DNA of 56,553 nt, from assembly GCF_016342785.1 (NCBI RefSeq), contig NZ_JAEINH010000003.1:157942-214494 (forward strand), given 5' to 3'. Below, one piece after another: positions 46,245 through 56,457 of the stretch (position 1 is its first letter; every line of letters starts with the position of its first letter). Source of the DNA: Sanguibacter suaedae (lineage in GTDB: Bacteria; Actinomycetota; Actinomycetes; Actinomycetales; Cellulomonadaceae). The position numbers and the translations under genes are program-made. Below the pieces are notes generated by a model that saw only the letters and a list, made by a program, of their open reading frames with translations, searched no databases and was not told where the DNA came from.

Positions 46245-47018
46245 TCAGCCCCAGCGGCCGAGCCGCTCCGAGAGGGACGCGACCGCGACGGGCCCCGCCG
46301 TGGACGTGCGCAGCACGTGCGGCCCGAGGCGGGCGAGCACCGCTCCGGCCTCGGTGAGCGCCTCGACCTCGCGGTCGCTGATCCCGCCCTCCGGCCCGAC
46401 GACCACGAGGACGCTGCGCGGCACGTCACCGGCGGGCGGGGGTACCGGCACGGCGGCCAGCGGCACCGCCGCGTCCTCGTGCAGGACGACGGCCGACCCA
46501 CCGGCGTCGAGGACCGCCCGGACCGTCGCGACGAGGGCCCGGCCGTCGACCGGACGACGGACCTCCGGGAGGGTCGCACGCCGCGCCTGCTTCGTCGCGG
46601 CGCGCACGGTCGCCACCCAGCGGGCGAGTGACTTCTCGGCCCGGTCGCCACGCCACACGACGACCGACCGCTCCGCCTGCCAGGGCACGACGGCGTCGAC
46701 CCCGAGCTCGGTGGCCGCCTCGATCGCCAGCTCGTCGCGGTCCCCCTTGGCGAGCGCCTGGACGAGGACGACCTCGACCGAGTCGGTCTCCTCCACGACG
46801 ACCTCCTGGACGCCGAGCGTCACCCGGGGACCGTCGACGTCCTCGACGACGCACCGCGCGCGCACGCCCGCCCCGTCGACCACGTCGACGCGCTCACCGG
46901 TCCGGCGGCGCTGCACCACGCCCGCGTGCCGACCCTCAGGTCCCTCGAGGACGTAGCGGTCCCCCGGCCCCAGCCGCGACAGCTCACCGACCTCGGCGAG
47001 GAAGACGGGAGCGCTCAT
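46245..47018 (-). CDS. rsmE: 16S rRNA m3U1498 methyltransferase
   Basis: The 257-residue SPOUT methyltransferase modifies U1498 of 16S rRNA using S-adenosylmethionine. The N-terminal PUA-like domain is followed by the knotted domain with VVGPEGGIS and LGPHVLRTSTAG. The ATG overlaps the dnaJ stop by one base (TGATG). The pairing dnaJ-rsmE is common in actinobacteria. Confidence 0.92.
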   Translation of the reverse strand: MSAPVFLAEVGELSRLGPGDRYVLEGPEGRHAGVVQRRRTGERVDVVDGAGVRARCVVEDVDGPRVTLGVQEVVVEETDSVEVVLVQALAKGDRDELAIEAATELGVDAVVPWQAERSVVVWRGDRAEKSLARWVATVRAATKQARRATLPEVRRPVDGRALVATVRAVLDAGGSAVVLHEDAAVPLAAVPVPPPAGDVPRSVLVVVGPEGGISDREVEALTEAGAVLARLGPHVLRTSTAGPVAVASLSERLGRWG

Positions 47019-48130
47019 CAGCGCCCGGCGAGCTTGTCGCGCAGCCGGCTGAAGACGCCGCCGTGCGCCGAGGAGACGTGCCCCTCGGGGCGCTCCTCGC
47101 CGCGCAGCACCGACAGCTGCCGCAGCAGGTCGGCCTGCTCGTCGTCGAGGCTCGTGGGGATCTGGACCTCGACGTGGACGTTGAGGTCCCCGCGACCGGA
47201 CGCCTGGAGGTGACCGATCCCGAGCCCCTTGAGGGTGAGGACCTGACCGGGCTGCGTCCCGGGGCGCAGGTCGAGGCTCTCGACGCCGTCGAGCGTCTCC
47301 AGCTCGAGGACGGTGCCGAGCGCGGCGGCGGTCATCGGGATCTCGAGCGTGCAGTGCAGGTCGTCTCCACGGCGCAGGAACTTCTCGTGCTTGCGCTCGC
47401 GGATCTCGAAGTAGAGGTCGCCCGCCGGTCCGCCGGCGGGTCCCACCTCGCCCTGGGACGTGAGGCGGATGCGCGTCCCGGTCTCGACGCCCGCAGGCAC
47501 CTCGACGGCGACGCTGCGACGGCTGCGGACACGTCCCTCGCCCGCGCACTCGGCGCACGGCTCGGGGATCGTCGTCCCGAAGCCCTGGCACGCGGCGCAC
47601 GGCGCGGTGGTCATCACCTGGCCGAGGAAGGACCGTGCCACGCGCTGCACGGTCCCCCGACCGCCGCACACGTCGCAGGTCCGCGGGGACGTCCCCGGAC
47701 GGCAGCAGGACCCCGAGCACGTGCCGCACACGACCGCGGTGTCCACCTGGATCTCCCGGCGCACCCCGAAGGCGGCCTCGGAGAGGTCGATGTCGAGGCG
47801 CACGAGCGCGTCCTGGCCGCGTCGCGACCGCGGGATCGGTCCGCGCTGCGCCTGACCGCCCCCGAAGAAGGTCTCGAAGATGTCCTGGAAACCGAATCCG
47901 CCGCCCGCGCCACCGCCGGGCGCCGACGGGTCGTGGCCCATGTCGTACGACTGCCGCTTCTCCGGGTTGGACAGCACCTCGTAGGCGCGCGAGACGTCCT
48001 TGAAACGGTCCTCCGCGTCGGGGCCGGCGACGTCCGGGTGCAGCTCGCGGGCGAGCTTGCGGTACGCCTTCTTGATCTGGTCCTGGCTCGCGTCCTTGGC
48101 CACGCCAAGGACGTCGTAGTAGTCGCTCAC
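47018..48130 (-). CDS. dnaJ: Chaperone DnaJ (DnaJ2)
   Basis: The 370-residue co-chaperone stimulates DnaK. It has a J domain with HPD (31-33), a Gly/Phe-rich part ([16 protein letters not shown]), a zinc domain and a C-terminal substrate domain. The first zinc motif reads CGTCSGSC, replacing the last Gly of CxxCxGxG by Cys; the other three are standard. The GTG at 48130 gives the usual SDYYDVLGV start. It is cotranscribed with hrcA 61 bases upstream. Confidence 0.93.
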   Translation of the reverse strand: MSDYYDVLGVAKDASQDQIKKAYRKLARELHPDVAGPDAEDRFKDVSRAYEVLSNPEKRQSYDMGHDPSAPGGGAGGGFGFQDIFETFFGGGQAQRGPIPRSRRGQDALVRLDIDLSEAAFGVRREIQVDTAVVCGTCSGSCCRPGTSPRTCDVCGGRGTVQRVARSFLGQVMTTAPCAACQGFGTTIPEPCAECAGEGRVRSRRSVAVEVPAGVETGTRIRLTSQGEVGPAGGPAGDLYFEIRERKHEKFLRRGDDLHCTLEIPMTAAALGTVLELETLDGVESLDLRPGTQPGQVLTLKGLGIGHLQASGRGDLNVHVEVQIPTSLDDEQADLLRQLSVLRGEERPEGHVSSAHGGVFSRLRDKLAGR

Positions 48131-48191
48131 TGGGTGCTCTCTGCCGATCCTGGTCCGGGGATGTGGTGGGAGGTCGTGGGTGGGCTCGAGG

Positions 48192-49217
48192 TCACGTGCC
48201 GAGGATCCTCGAGAGGTATCTCGCGACGGCACGGACCGCCGCGATGGTTCCGGGGTAGTCCATCCGGGTGGGGCCGATGGACCCGATGGTCGCGACCGAG
48301 TCCCCCTGGGACCCGTAGCCCGTGGTGACGACGGAGGTCTCGAACAGCCCGGCGAGCTGTGTCTCGTGACCGATGCGGACGTTGACCCCCGCCGAGTCCT
48401 CGGCCATCTCCGTGAGGAGGTTGAGGAGCACGACCTGCTCCTCGAGGGCCTCGAGGACGGGACGCAGCGCGTGCTCGAACCGCATCCCCGCCTGCGCGAG
48501 GTTCGCGGTGCCGGTGAGGACGATGCGCTCCTCGCTCTCCTGCTCGAGCGTCTCGACGATGACCTCGCCGACCCGTCGGACGAGCTCGCGCTCCGACGGG
48601 TGGTAGGTCGCGGCGAGGTCGTCGAGCGCCGAGGAGAGCTCGTGGAGACGCCGGCCGGCCGCAGCGGCGTTCAGCCGCGTGCGGAGCCCGACGAGCAGCA
48701 CCTCGTCGGGGGCGGTGGCGAGCTCGAGGGTGCGCTGCTCGACGCGGCCGGTGTCGGTGATGATGACGACGAGGAGCCGCCGGTCACCGAGGGTGACGAG
48801 CTCGAGGTGCCGCATCCCCGAACGCCGCAGGGACGGGTACTGGACGACGGCCACCTGGCCGGTGAGCTGGGCGAGGAGCCGCCCCGCCCGGGTCACGACG
48901 TCGTCGAGGTCGACCGCCCCGCCGAGGAACGCCTCGATGGCGGTCTTCTCCGCCGAGGACAGCGCCTTGACGGTCGCCAGCTGGTCGACGAACAGGCGGT
49001 ACCCCTTGTCCGTGGGGACGCGCCCCGCGGACGTGTGGGGCTGGGCGATGAACCCGTCCTCCTCGAGGACCGCCATGTCGTTGCGGATGGTCGCCGGGGA
49101 CACCCCGAGACCGTGACGCTCCGCGAGGAGCCGGGAGCCCACGGGCTCCCTCGTGCGGACGTAGTCCTCGACGATCGCCCGGAGCACGTCGAGCCTGCGC
49201 TCGTCACCCGCCGCCAT
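48192..49217 (-). CDS. hrcA: Heat-inducible transcription repressor HrcA
   Basis: The 341-residue repressor has an N-terminal winged helix ([17 protein letters not shown], then [18 protein letters not shown]) and a GAF-like domain. It binds CIRCE and is released on heat shock. The ATG at 49217 was chosen because GGAGGG lies seven bases upstream; a GTG at 49247 falls inside the CIRCE spacer and would be unlikely. HrcA represses its own operon with dnaJ. Confidence 0.94.
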   Translation of the reverse strand: MAAGDERRLDVLRAIVEDYVRTREPVGSRLLAERHGLGVSPATIRNDMAVLEEDGFIAQPHTSAGRVPTDKGYRLFVDQLATVKALSSAEKTAIEAFLGGAVDLDDVVTRAGRLLAQLTGQVAVVQYPSLRRSGMRHLELVTLGDRRLLVVIITDTGRVEQRTLELATAPDEVLLVGLRTRLNAAAAGRRLHELSSALDDLAATYHPSERELVRRVGEVIVETLEQESEERIVLTGTANLAQAGMRFEHALRPVLEALEEQVVLLNLLTEMAEDSAGVNVRIGHETQLAGLFETSVVTTGYGSQGDSVATIGSIGPTRMDYPGTIAAVRAVARYLSRILGT

Positions 49218-49236
49218 ACCGACACCCTCCGTCCTC

Positions 49237-49263
49237 GTAGCACTCACAGACTGCGAGTGCTAA
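49237..49263 (-). promoter_or_regulatory. CIRCE operator
   Basis: The element has arms TAGCACTC (49238-49245) and GAGTGCTAA (49255-49263) with a nine-base spacer, matching the CIRCE consensus TTAGCACTC-N9-GAGTGCTAA in 17 of 18 arm positions. It lies 20 bases upstream of hrcA. Confidence 0.92.
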
Positions 49264-49338
49264 TTCTACGCCGATGATCCTCGTCGGCTCCTCGTGTCGT
49301 CGAGTGCGGTGCACCACTGCCCCTCTACCCTTCTCCGG

Positions 49339-50202
49339 GTGAGCTACGAGAGATACTCCTCCGACGTCCTGGCCTCCGGCTCCCCCGCGGCGCACCGGCG
49401 CCCCACGTCCCGCCCGGTCCCCGCGGAGCGCGGCCTGGTGGTCGAGGAGGTGACGACGGGCTGGGTGGGCGCCGTGGTGCGCACCGAGAAATCGGGCGGC
49501 ATGCACGTCGTCGTCCTCGAGGACCGCGCCGGGCGCACCCGGACCTTCCCGCTCGGTCCGGGCTTCTGGGTGGACGGCGCTCCCGTGGAGCTCCTCGCCC
49601 CCGCCGCGCCGGCGGGTCCCGTGGCGCCGGGACGCACCGCCTCCGGGTCGAGGGCCGTCGCCGGTGCCCGTGCCCGCGTGGCCCGCGGCAGCCGCATCTG
49701 GGTCGAGGGCCGCCACGACGCCGAGCTCGTCGAGAAGGTGTGGGGCGACGACCTGCGCGTCGAGGGCGTGGTAGTCGAGCCGCTCGACGGGATCGACAAC
49801 CTCGCCGAGGCTCTCCACGAGTTCGGGCCGGCCGCGGGCCGACGGGTGGGCGTGCTCGTCGACCACCTGGTGCCCGGGAGCAAGGAGCAGCGGATCACCG
49901 ACGACGTGCTGCGGCAGTTCCCCGGCGGGCACGTGCTCGTCCTCGGCCACCCGTACGTCGACGTGTGGCAGGCCGTGCGGCCCGCCCGGGTCGGCCTCGA
50001 CGCGTGGCCGACGATCGAACGGGGCACGGAGTGGAAGCACGGCATCCTCCACCGTCTCGGGTGGCCGGCCGAGGACCAGGCGGACGTCGCACGGGGATGG
50101 AAGCGCATCCTGGGCACCGTCCGCAGCTACGCGGACCTCGAGCCGTCGCTGCTCGGTCGGGTGGAGGAGCTCATCGACTTCGTCACCGCGCCCGCTGACT
50201 GA
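49339..50202 (+). CDS. DUF3097-family protein
   Basis: The 287-residue protein matches a conserved actinobacterial family of unknown function. The first 95 residues form a small domain (VEEVTTGWVGAVVRTEKSGG). From about 120 there is a TOPRIM-like part (IWVEGRHDAELVEKVWGDDL, VGVLVDHLVPGSKE). The GTG start lies seven bases after TACCCT, a -10-like hexamer, so the mRNA may be leaderless. It diverges from hrcA. The family call rests on WVEGRHDAELVEKVWG and on genomic context. Confidence 0.85.
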   Translation: MSYERYSSDVLASGSPAAHRRPTSRPVPAERGLVVEEVTTGWVGAVVRTEKSGGMHVVVLEDRAGRTRTFPLGPGFWVDGAPVELLAPAAPAGPVAPGRTASGSRAVAGARARVARGSRIWVEGRHDAELVEKVWGDDLRVEGVVVEPLDGIDNLAEALHEFGPAAGRRVGVLVDHLVPGSKEQRITDDVLRQFPGGHVLVLGHPYVDVWQAVRPARVGLDAWPTIERGTEWKHGILHRLGWPAEDQADVARGWKRILGTVRSYADLEPSLLGRVEELIDFVTAPAD

Positions 50203-50218
50203 CGGCGGACGGACCGGC

Positions 50219-50257
50219 GGTCGTCCTGGGGCTCCTCGGCGGACCCCCAGGACGACC
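50219..50257. terminator. Convergent terminator hairpin
   Basis: A perfect 13-bp stem (50219-50231 with 50245-50257) with a 13-base loop lies between the convergent DUF3097 and membrane-protein genes and fits both. Confidence 0.7.
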
Positions 50258-50272
50258 GGACCCGGGAGTCCG

Positions 50273-51220
50273 TCAGGCCGGCTGCTCGCCGACGAGACGG
50301 CGGTACACGTACGCCGTCGCGATCATCGAGACGGGCACGGTGATGATGAGACCGAGGCCGAGGGGGATCGCGCCGACGAAGTTGGCGACCATGGTGAGGA
50401 CGAGCAGGAGTACGCACGTCCCGGCGTTGCGCATGACCAGCGAGAAGCTCGCCTTGAAGGCGTCGACGACGCCGAGGTTCTTGTCCATGACGAAGTACAG
50501 GGCGAACATGCTGAACAGCCCGAAGATGATCGAGCCGACGAACGTGAAGTAGAGGATGGCGGTGCCTGCCGCGATGGCGAGCGCGGTGAGCACCACGTTC
50601 CCCAGGTTCGGGAACCGGAAGAAGTCACCTGTCGTCAGCGGGCGACCGCTCGTCACGGCGAGCGATCCGCTGATCATCGCCGCCTGGACCAGGAACGCGA
50701 GGGCGGCGACCAGGAGGACGAACACGAAGGTCCCGAAGCCCAGCGCGAGCAGCCCCGCCGTCGGGTCCGCGCTCCCGAGCGCCGACCCGCCCACGAGGAT
50801 CCCGAAGAAGAGGGCCACGAGGACGACGAAGCCGACGAAGTACGCGACGACCGCCAGCAGGATCGGAGCCAGGTTCTGCGTGAACTTGGCCCAGGCGTAG
50901 CTGAACGCGTCCCCCACCTGGACGGGCTGGTCACCGAAGCCGCCCGCCGCCGGGGCGGCGCCGTAGCCCGCACCGTACGCGCCGTAGCCCTGGCCGGGAG
51001 CCTGGTACCCGGGCTGGCCGAAGGGCTCGGCCGGCGGAGGGTACGCGCTCGGAGGAGGGGTGGATCCGGTGGGGGCGGAGTACGGCCCGGCCGCGGGCTC
51101 GGCCGGCTTGGCGAAGGGGTCGCCCGCACCGTAGGGGTTGGTGCTCTGCGCGTCACCCTGGGACGGGGCCTGGGGCTGCCCGTCCCGCTGGGAGGGGTCG
51201 TCGGGGGTGTTGGTGCTCAT
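50273..51220 (-). CDS. Pro/Gly-rich membrane protein, function unknown
   Basis: The 315-residue protein has a disordered Pro/Gly/Ala/Tyr-rich N-terminus (1-100, with GYGAYGAGYGAAP) and about six helices from residue 115 on. The plan resembles DUF975/glycerophosphoryl-diester-phosphodiesterase-like membrane proteins of actinobacteria, but no catalytic motif was seen. A GAGGAGCACC precedes the ATG. It is unrelated to the LRV proteins despite the similar low-complexity start. Confidence 0.75.
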   Translation of the reverse strand: MSTNTPDDPSQRDGQPQAPSQGDAQSTNPYGAGDPFAKPAEPAAGPYSAPTGSTPPPSAYPPPAEPFGQPGYQAPGQGYGAYGAGYGAAPAAGGFGDQPVQVGDAFSYAWAKFTQNLAPILLAVVAYFVGFVVLVALFFGILVGGSALGSADPTAGLLALGFGTFVFVLLVAALAFLVQAAMISGSLAVTSGRPLTTGDFFRFPNLGNVVLTALAIAAGTAILYFTFVGSIIFGLFSMFALYFVMDKNLGVVDAFKASFSLVMRNAGTCVLLLVLTMVANFVGAIPLGLGLIITVPVSMIATAYVYRRLVGEQPA

Positions 51221-51306
51221 GGTGCTCCTCGGTGGGTTCGAGCGTGCAGATCGGCGTATTCACGCCGATGATTCCACACGTGACCCGCCGCGGTCAGGGG
51301 CGTCTC

Positions 51307-53334
51307 TCAGGACGAGTGCCCTTCGCGGGCGGCTCGCGCCTGCGCGAGGGCGTCACGAAGCACCGCGGCGTAGATGTCCCGCCCGCCGCCCGCGGGGTGG
51401 ACCCCGTCCTTGGCCACCCCGTCCGGGTGGGGTGCGATCGCCGCCTGCCAGTCCGCGACGACCACGTCGGGGTGGCGCGCCGCGGCAGCACGGAGCTGGT
51501 CGTTCGTCGGCCCGATCCATGGTCGGTCCCCGTGGCCCGTGACGAGGACGACCGTCCTGTCCGGCCCGACCGCCGCCAGCGCCTCCTCGACCACCCGCTC
51601 GTCGACGGTGCTGTTCGTGGCCAGCGACAGCACCACGTACGGGCGCAGTGCGTCCACCCCGCCGAGCGCCGCCACGGCCTCGGCGGTGCTGCGCATCTGC
51701 CTCGAGACGGCGGCGTCGATGGCGACGCCGGGCAGCGCGGCCTGGACCGCCTCGACGCTCGTGAGCGTCACCGAGTCGCCGATGATCGTCACCTGGTCGC
51801 CGGGCGGGGCGGCGAGGACGGGGGGCTCCGAGGGTTCCGTGGGGTCCGCGGGCTCCTCGGCGGGTGCCGGCTCCTCGGGGGCGGTGGGCGCCGTCGTCCC
51901 GGGCTCGGGCTCCTCCTGGGTCGGCTGCGACGTCGACGACGGGGACGCGTCGTCCGTTGCCTCGGCCGAGGCGGCCTCCTCCAGGAGCGCCGCACCGCGC
52001 TGGATCTCGGCCTCCAGCTCGGACGTCTCGGGAGCCCGCACGACGGCCGCGACGCTCGCGGCCACCAGGGCCACCGCGAGCGCGACCACCGAGACGAGCG
52101 CGGCCCGCGCGCCGCGACGGCGGCGGCCGTCGCCCGACCGTGCGAGCCGGAGCAGCGCGGTGGCGCGCGCTGCCACCGCGCGGGCGACGGTGCGGACTCC
52201 GCGGTCCAGGACGGGACGTTCGACGAACCGGTACGACGCCCAGGACGCGACCGTCGTGAGGACCAGCACCGTCACTGCGACGGAGGGCGTGAACCCGCGG
52301 CCCGCAGACGGGGCGTCGAGGATCTCTGCCACCAGGACGGCCACCGGCCAGTGCCACAGGTAGATGCCGTAGGAGCGCTCACCGATCCACCGCAGGGGGG
52401 CCACCTCGAGGCGATGCGCGACGCCCTGCGTGCCGACGATCGCCAGGAGGAGCCCGACGGTGAGCACGGAGGCGAGGAGCAGCCCGCCCTCGTAGGTGGC
52501 CCGGTCCTCGACGTGCAGCTCCAGGGCGAGCGCGCCGAGCCCTGCGAGGCTCGCGGTCCCGAGCGCCAGCCGCAGCGCGGTGGCTCGCGTCGGACGCAGC
52601 GTCACGAGCGGCTCGGCCGCTCCGGCGTGGCCGCCGGCGCGGGGGGCGAGCCACAGGGCGAGGAACGCCCCGAGCATGAGCCCGAAGAGGTGCGTGTCGG
52701 TCCCGTAGTAGGCGCGCGAGGTGTCGGACGTCGGGTCGTGGAGGACCGCCATCCAGACGGCGGACCCTGCCGCGACGACGCCGGTCGTCACGAGGCCCGT
52801 CGCGCGGGATCGCCGGACGGCGAGCACCGCGACCACGACGAGGGGCCACACGAGGTAGAACTGCTCCTCGACGGCGAGCGACCAGAGGTTCGCGAAGAGC
52901 TGGGGACTGAGGTCGGCGGTGTACGACGCCCCCTGGGCGACGTACACCCAGTTGCTGGAGAACGTCAGGGCGCCGAGCACCTGCGCGCGGATCCCGACGA
53001 GGACGTCACCACCGAGGACCCCGGCCACGGACGTGCACGTGACGACCACCACGAGGAGCGCCGGGAGCAGCCGTCGGACGCGTCGCGCCCAGAACGCGGT
53101 GAGCGACACGCGCCCGGTCCGCTCCCGCTCGCGGACGAGGAGCGTCGTGATGAGGAAGCCGCTGAGGACGAAGAAGACGTCGACGCCGAGGAAGCCGCCG
53201 GGCAGTGCGGTGGGCGCGAGGTGGAACGCCACGACGGCGAGGACCGCGAGCGCCCGCACGGAGTCGAGCCCGTGGATGCGGGCCCGCCCGGCGGCTGCCG
53301 GCCTCGGGGGTGGTGTCGTCGGTGCCGTGACCAT
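51307..53334 (-). CDS. OafA/OatA-type O-acyltransferase with SGNH domain
   Basis: The 675-residue protein has an acyltransferase-3 membrane domain of about ten helices (GLDSVRALAVLAVVAFHLAP near the start, GGFLGVDVFFVLSGFLI) and a Pro/Glu/Thr-rich linker. The C-terminal extracellular SGNH domain has nucleophile S521 in GDSVT and D643/H646 in KDGVHP. Such proteins pass acetyl groups across the membrane to peptidoglycan or other wall glycans. The ATG at 53334 lies one base after hemW; upstream in-frame sequence is hemW shadow. Confidence 0.88.
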   Translation of the reverse strand: MVTAPTTPPPRPAAAGRARIHGLDSVRALAVLAVVAFHLAPTALPGGFLGVDVFFVLSGFLITTLLVRERERTGRVSLTAFWARRVRRLLPALLVVVVTCTSVAGVLGGDVLVGIRAQVLGALTFSSNWVYVAQGASYTADLSPQLFANLWSLAVEEQFYLVWPLVVVAVLAVRRSRATGLVTTGVVAAGSAVWMAVLHDPTSDTSRAYYGTDTHLFGLMLGAFLALWLAPRAGGHAGAAEPLVTLRPTRATALRLALGTASLAGLGALALELHVEDRATYEGGLLLASVLTVGLLLAIVGTQGVAHRLEVAPLRWIGERSYGIYLWHWPVAVLVAEILDAPSAGRGFTPSVAVTVLVLTTVASWASYRFVERPVLDRGVRTVARAVAARATALLRLARSGDGRRRRGARAALVSVVALAVALVAASVAAVVRAPETSELEAEIQRGAALLEEAASAEATDDASPSSTSQPTQEEPEPGTTAPTAPEEPAPAEEPADPTEPSEPPVLAAPPGDQVTIIGDSVTLTSVEAVQAALPGVAIDAAVSRQMRSTAEAVAALGGVDALRPYVVLSLATNSTVDERVVEEALAAVGPDRTVVLVTGHGDRPWIGPTNDQLRAAAARHPDVVVADWQAAIAPHPDGVAKDGVHPAGGGRDIYAAVLRDALAQARAAREGHSS

Positions 53335-53335
53335 G

Positions 53336-54592
53336 TCAGTCCGTGAGGTCGCGCACCACGGAGTCCGCGAGGAGGCGCCCGCGTCGGGTGAGGACGAGCC
53401 GGCCGTCGAGGGCGGCGCGTCCGTCGACGAGGCCCTCGGCGACGTGGGTGGCGACGGCCGTGCGCGCACGAGGGGACAGTGCCGAGAGGACGAGGCCCTC
53501 GCGGAGCCGGGCACCGAGCATGACGGTCTCGAGCTCGGCGGAGGCGTCGTCGAGGATCTCCCGGCCGGCGGCGGGGCTGAGTCCTTGGGCGAGCCGGGCG
53601 GCGTAGCGCGACGGGTGCTTGACGTTCCACCAGCGGACCCCGCGGGCGCCGGGCTCGTCGGAGGCGACGTACGAGTGGGCTCCCGGTCCGACGCCCCACC
53701 AGTCGTGGCCGCGCCAGTACGCGAGGTTGTGCCGGCAGGCCGCGGTCCGCCCGTCGCGGGTGCGGGCCCAGTTGGAGACCTCGTACCAGTCGAGGCCGGC
53801 GGCGGTGAGGAGGTCGTCGGCGAGCTCGTACTTCTCGGCCTGGTCGTCCTCGTCAGGGAGCGTGACCTGCCCGCGGCGCACCTGGGCGGCCATCTTGGTG
53901 CCGGGTTCGACGACGAGCGCGTAGGCGGACACGTGGTCGACGCCCGTGGCGACGGCCGTCTCGACGCTCGTGCGCCAGTCGTCGAGGCTCTCTCCCGGGG
54001 TCCCGTAGATGAGGTCGAGCGAGACGTCGAGCCCGGCGTCCTGCGCCCAGCGCACGACGTCGGGGATGCGTCGGGGGTCGTGCGTGCGCTCGAGGGTGGC
54101 GAGCACGTGGGGTACCGCGGACTGCATCCCGAAGGACACGCGGGTGAACCCCCCGGCGGCGAGCTCGGCGAGGGAGGCGGGCGTCACGGAGTCCGGGTTG
54201 GCCTCCGTGGTGACCTCGGCCCCGTCCTCGAGGCCCCAGGTGTCGCGGACGCCGTCGAGCATGCGCACGAGATCCCGGACGGCCAGGAGCGTGGGGGTGC
54301 CGCCCCCGACGAAGACGGTCGACACGGGCCGCGCCGGGATGCCGGCGCGGTCGAGGACGTCCGCCGCGAGGTGGATCTCGGAGAGCGCGGTCACCGCGTA
54401 GGCGTGCTGGCTCCCGCCGCCGCCGAGCTCGCTCGCCGTGTAGGTGTTGAAGTCGCAGTACCCGCAGCGCACGGTGCAGAACGGCACGTGGAGGTACACG
54501 CCGAAGGACCGGGCTGCGGCGCCGGTCCCTGCCCCGGGCGGCAGGGACCCGTCGTCGGGCGCGTCGATGCCCTCGGGGAGCGCGGGGGTCAC
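53336..54592 (-). CDS. hemW: Radical SAM HemW-type protein
   Basis: The 418-residue protein has the 4Fe-4S motif with C39, C43 and C46 ([12 protein letters not shown]) and the HemW C-terminal domain. HemW is a heme chaperone and was formerly annotated as oxygen-independent coproporphyrinogen oxidase; it lacks the extra Cys of true HemN. The GTG overlaps the lepA stop by four bases, so lepA-hemW are translated together. Confidence 0.92.
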   Translation of the reverse strand: MTPALPEGIDAPDDGSLPPGAGTGAAARSFGVYLHVPFCTVRCGYCDFNTYTASELGGGGSQHAYAVTALSEIHLAADVLDRAGIPARPVSTVFVGGGTPTLLAVRDLVRMLDGVRDTWGLEDGAEVTTEANPDSVTPASLAELAAGGFTRVSFGMQSAVPHVLATLERTHDPRRIPDVVRWAQDAGLDVSLDLIYGTPGESLDDWRTSVETAVATGVDHVSAYALVVEPGTKMAAQVRRGQVTLPDEDDQAEKYELADDLLTAAGLDWYEVSNWARTRDGRTAACRHNLAYWRGHDWWGVGPGAHSYVASDEPGARGVRWWNVKHPSRYAARLAQGLSPAAGREILDDASAELETVMLGARLREGLVLSALSPRARTAVATHVAEGLVDGRAALDGRLVLTRRGRLLADSVVRDLTD

Positions 54593-56457
54593 TTCTTCTT
54601 TTCTCGGGTCTCCGTCTGCTCGGACGTCAGAGCAGCGATGAACGCGTCCTTGGGGACCTCGACCTGACCGATGGTCTTCATGCGCTTCTTGCCCTCCTTC
54701 TGCTTCTCCAGGAGCTTGCGCTTGCGGGAGATGTCACCGCCGTAGCACTTGGCGAGGACGTCCTTGCGGATGGCGCGGATGGTCTCGCGCGCGATGACGC
54801 GGGCGCCGACCGCCGCCTGGATGGGCACCTCGAACTGCTGGCGCGGGATGAGGCCCTTGAGCTTGCCGGCCATCATCACGCCGTACGCGTAGGCGTTGTC
54901 CTTGTGGACGATGGCGCTGAAGGCGTCCACCTGCTCCCCCTGGAGCAGGATGTCGACCTTGACGAGTGCCGCGGCCTGGTCGCCGACCACGTCGTAGTCG
55001 AGGGAGGCGTACCCCCGGGTCTTCGACTTCAGCTGGTCGAAGAAGTCGAAGACGATCTCGGCGAGCGGGAGCATGTACCGCATCTCGACGCGGTCCGCCG
55101 ACAGGTAGTCCATGCCCTGGAGGTCGCCGCGCCGGGTCTGGCAGAGCTCCATGACGGCCCCGATGAACTCCGACGGCGCGAGGATCGTGGCCTTGACCAC
55201 GGGCTCGCGGACCTCGCCGATCTTCCCGCCGGGGAACTCGGACGGGTTGGTCACCTGGATGACGGTCTTGTCCTCCATCGTCACCTCGTAGATGACGTTG
55301 GGTGCCGTCGAGATGAGATCGAGGTCGAACTCGCGCTCGAGGCGCTCGCGGACGATCTCGAGGTGGAGGAGGCCGAGGTACCCGACACGGAACCCGAAGC
55401 CGAGAGCCACCGACGTCTCCGGCTCGTAGACGAGCGCGGCGTCGTTGAGCTTGAGGCGGTCGAGGGCGTCACGGAGGACCGGGTAGTCGGACCCGTCGAT
55501 GGGGTACAGGCCGGAGAAGACCATGGGCTTGGGGTCGCTGTACCCGCCGAGCGCCTCGGCGGCGGGCTTCGCGGAGTTCGTCACCGTGTCGCCGACCTTG
55601 GACTGGCGCACGTCCTTCACACCGGTGATGAGGTAGCCGACCTCGCCGACGCCCAGCCCCTTCGTCGGGGACGGCTCGGGCGAGGACACGCCGATCTCGA
55701 GGAGGTCGTGCACGGCGCGCGTGGACATCATCGCGATGCGCTCGCGCGGGTTGAGCTGCCCGTCGATGACGCGCACATAGGTGACGACGCCCCGGTAGGT
55801 GTCGTAGACGGAGTCGAAGATCATGGCGCGCGCGGGCGCCGTGGGGTCGCCCTGGGGCGCCGGGACGAGCTCGACGATCCGGTCGAGGAGCTCGGTGACA
55901 CCGACCCCCGTCTTGCCGGACACGCGCAGGACGTCCTCGGGGTCGCCGCCCACGAGGCCGGCGATCTCCTCGGCGTACTTCTCCGGTTGCGCGGCGGGCA
56001 GGTCGATCTTGTTGAGCACCGGGATGATCTGGAGCTCGTTCTCCATCGCCAGGTAGAGGTTGGCGAGGGTCTGCGCCTCGATTCCCTGCGCTGCATCGAC
56101 GAGGAGGACCGCACCCTCGCAGGCCGCGAGCGACCGCGAGACCTCGTACGTGAAGTCGACGTGGCCGGGGGTGTCGATCATGTTCAGCGCGTACGCCGTG
56201 TCGTCGACCTCCCACGGCATGCGCACGGCCTGGGACTTGATGGTGATCCCGCGCTCGCGCTCGATGTCCATCCGGTCGAGGTACTGCGCGCGCATGGCGC
56301 GGGCCTCGACGACACCGGTGATCTGCAGCATGCGGTCGGCGAGGGTCGACTTGCCGTGGTCGATGTGCGCGATGATGCAGAAGTTCCGCAGCAGCTCCGG
56401 TGCAGTGGCCGCGGGCTGGATGCTGGTCAGGTTGGCCGCTGAAGGGATGGGAGTCAC
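54589..56457 (-). CDS. lepA: Elongation factor 4 (back-translocase)
   Basis: The 622-residue GTPase moves stalled ribosomes back and aids initiation-complex assembly. Domain I starts AHIDHGKST (30-38), DTPGHVDF follows, and the family-specific C-terminal domain ends [20 protein letters not shown]. The GTG at 56457 was chosen because GGGAG lies ten bases upstream and homologues start near TPIPSAAN; an ATG at 56466 is only one base from that site. Upstream sequence is the low-quality contig edge. Confidence 0.94.
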   Translation of the reverse strand: MTPIPSAANLTSIQPAATAPELLRNFCIIAHIDHGKSTLADRMLQITGVVEARAMRAQYLDRMDIERERGITIKSQAVRMPWEVDDTAYALNMIDTPGHVDFTYEVSRSLAACEGAVLLVDAAQGIEAQTLANLYLAMENELQIIPVLNKIDLPAAQPEKYAEEIAGLVGGDPEDVLRVSGKTGVGVTELLDRIVELVPAPQGDPTAPARAMIFDSVYDTYRGVVTYVRVIDGQLNPRERIAMMSTRAVHDLLEIGVSSPEPSPTKGLGVGEVGYLITGVKDVRQSKVGDTVTNSAKPAAEALGGYSDPKPMVFSGLYPIDGSDYPVLRDALDRLKLNDAALVYEPETSVALGFGFRVGYLGLLHLEIVRERLEREFDLDLISTAPNVIYEVTMEDKTVIQVTNPSEFPGGKIGEVREPVVKATILAPSEFIGAVMELCQTRRGDLQGMDYLSADRVEMRYMLPLAEIVFDFFDQLKSKTRGYASLDYDVVGDQAAALVKVDILLQGEQVDAFSAIVHKDNAYAYGVMMAGKLKGLIPRQQFEVPIQAAVGARVIARETIRAIRKDVLAKCYGGDISRKRKLLEKQKEGKKRMKTIGQVEVPKDAFIAALTSEQTETREKKK

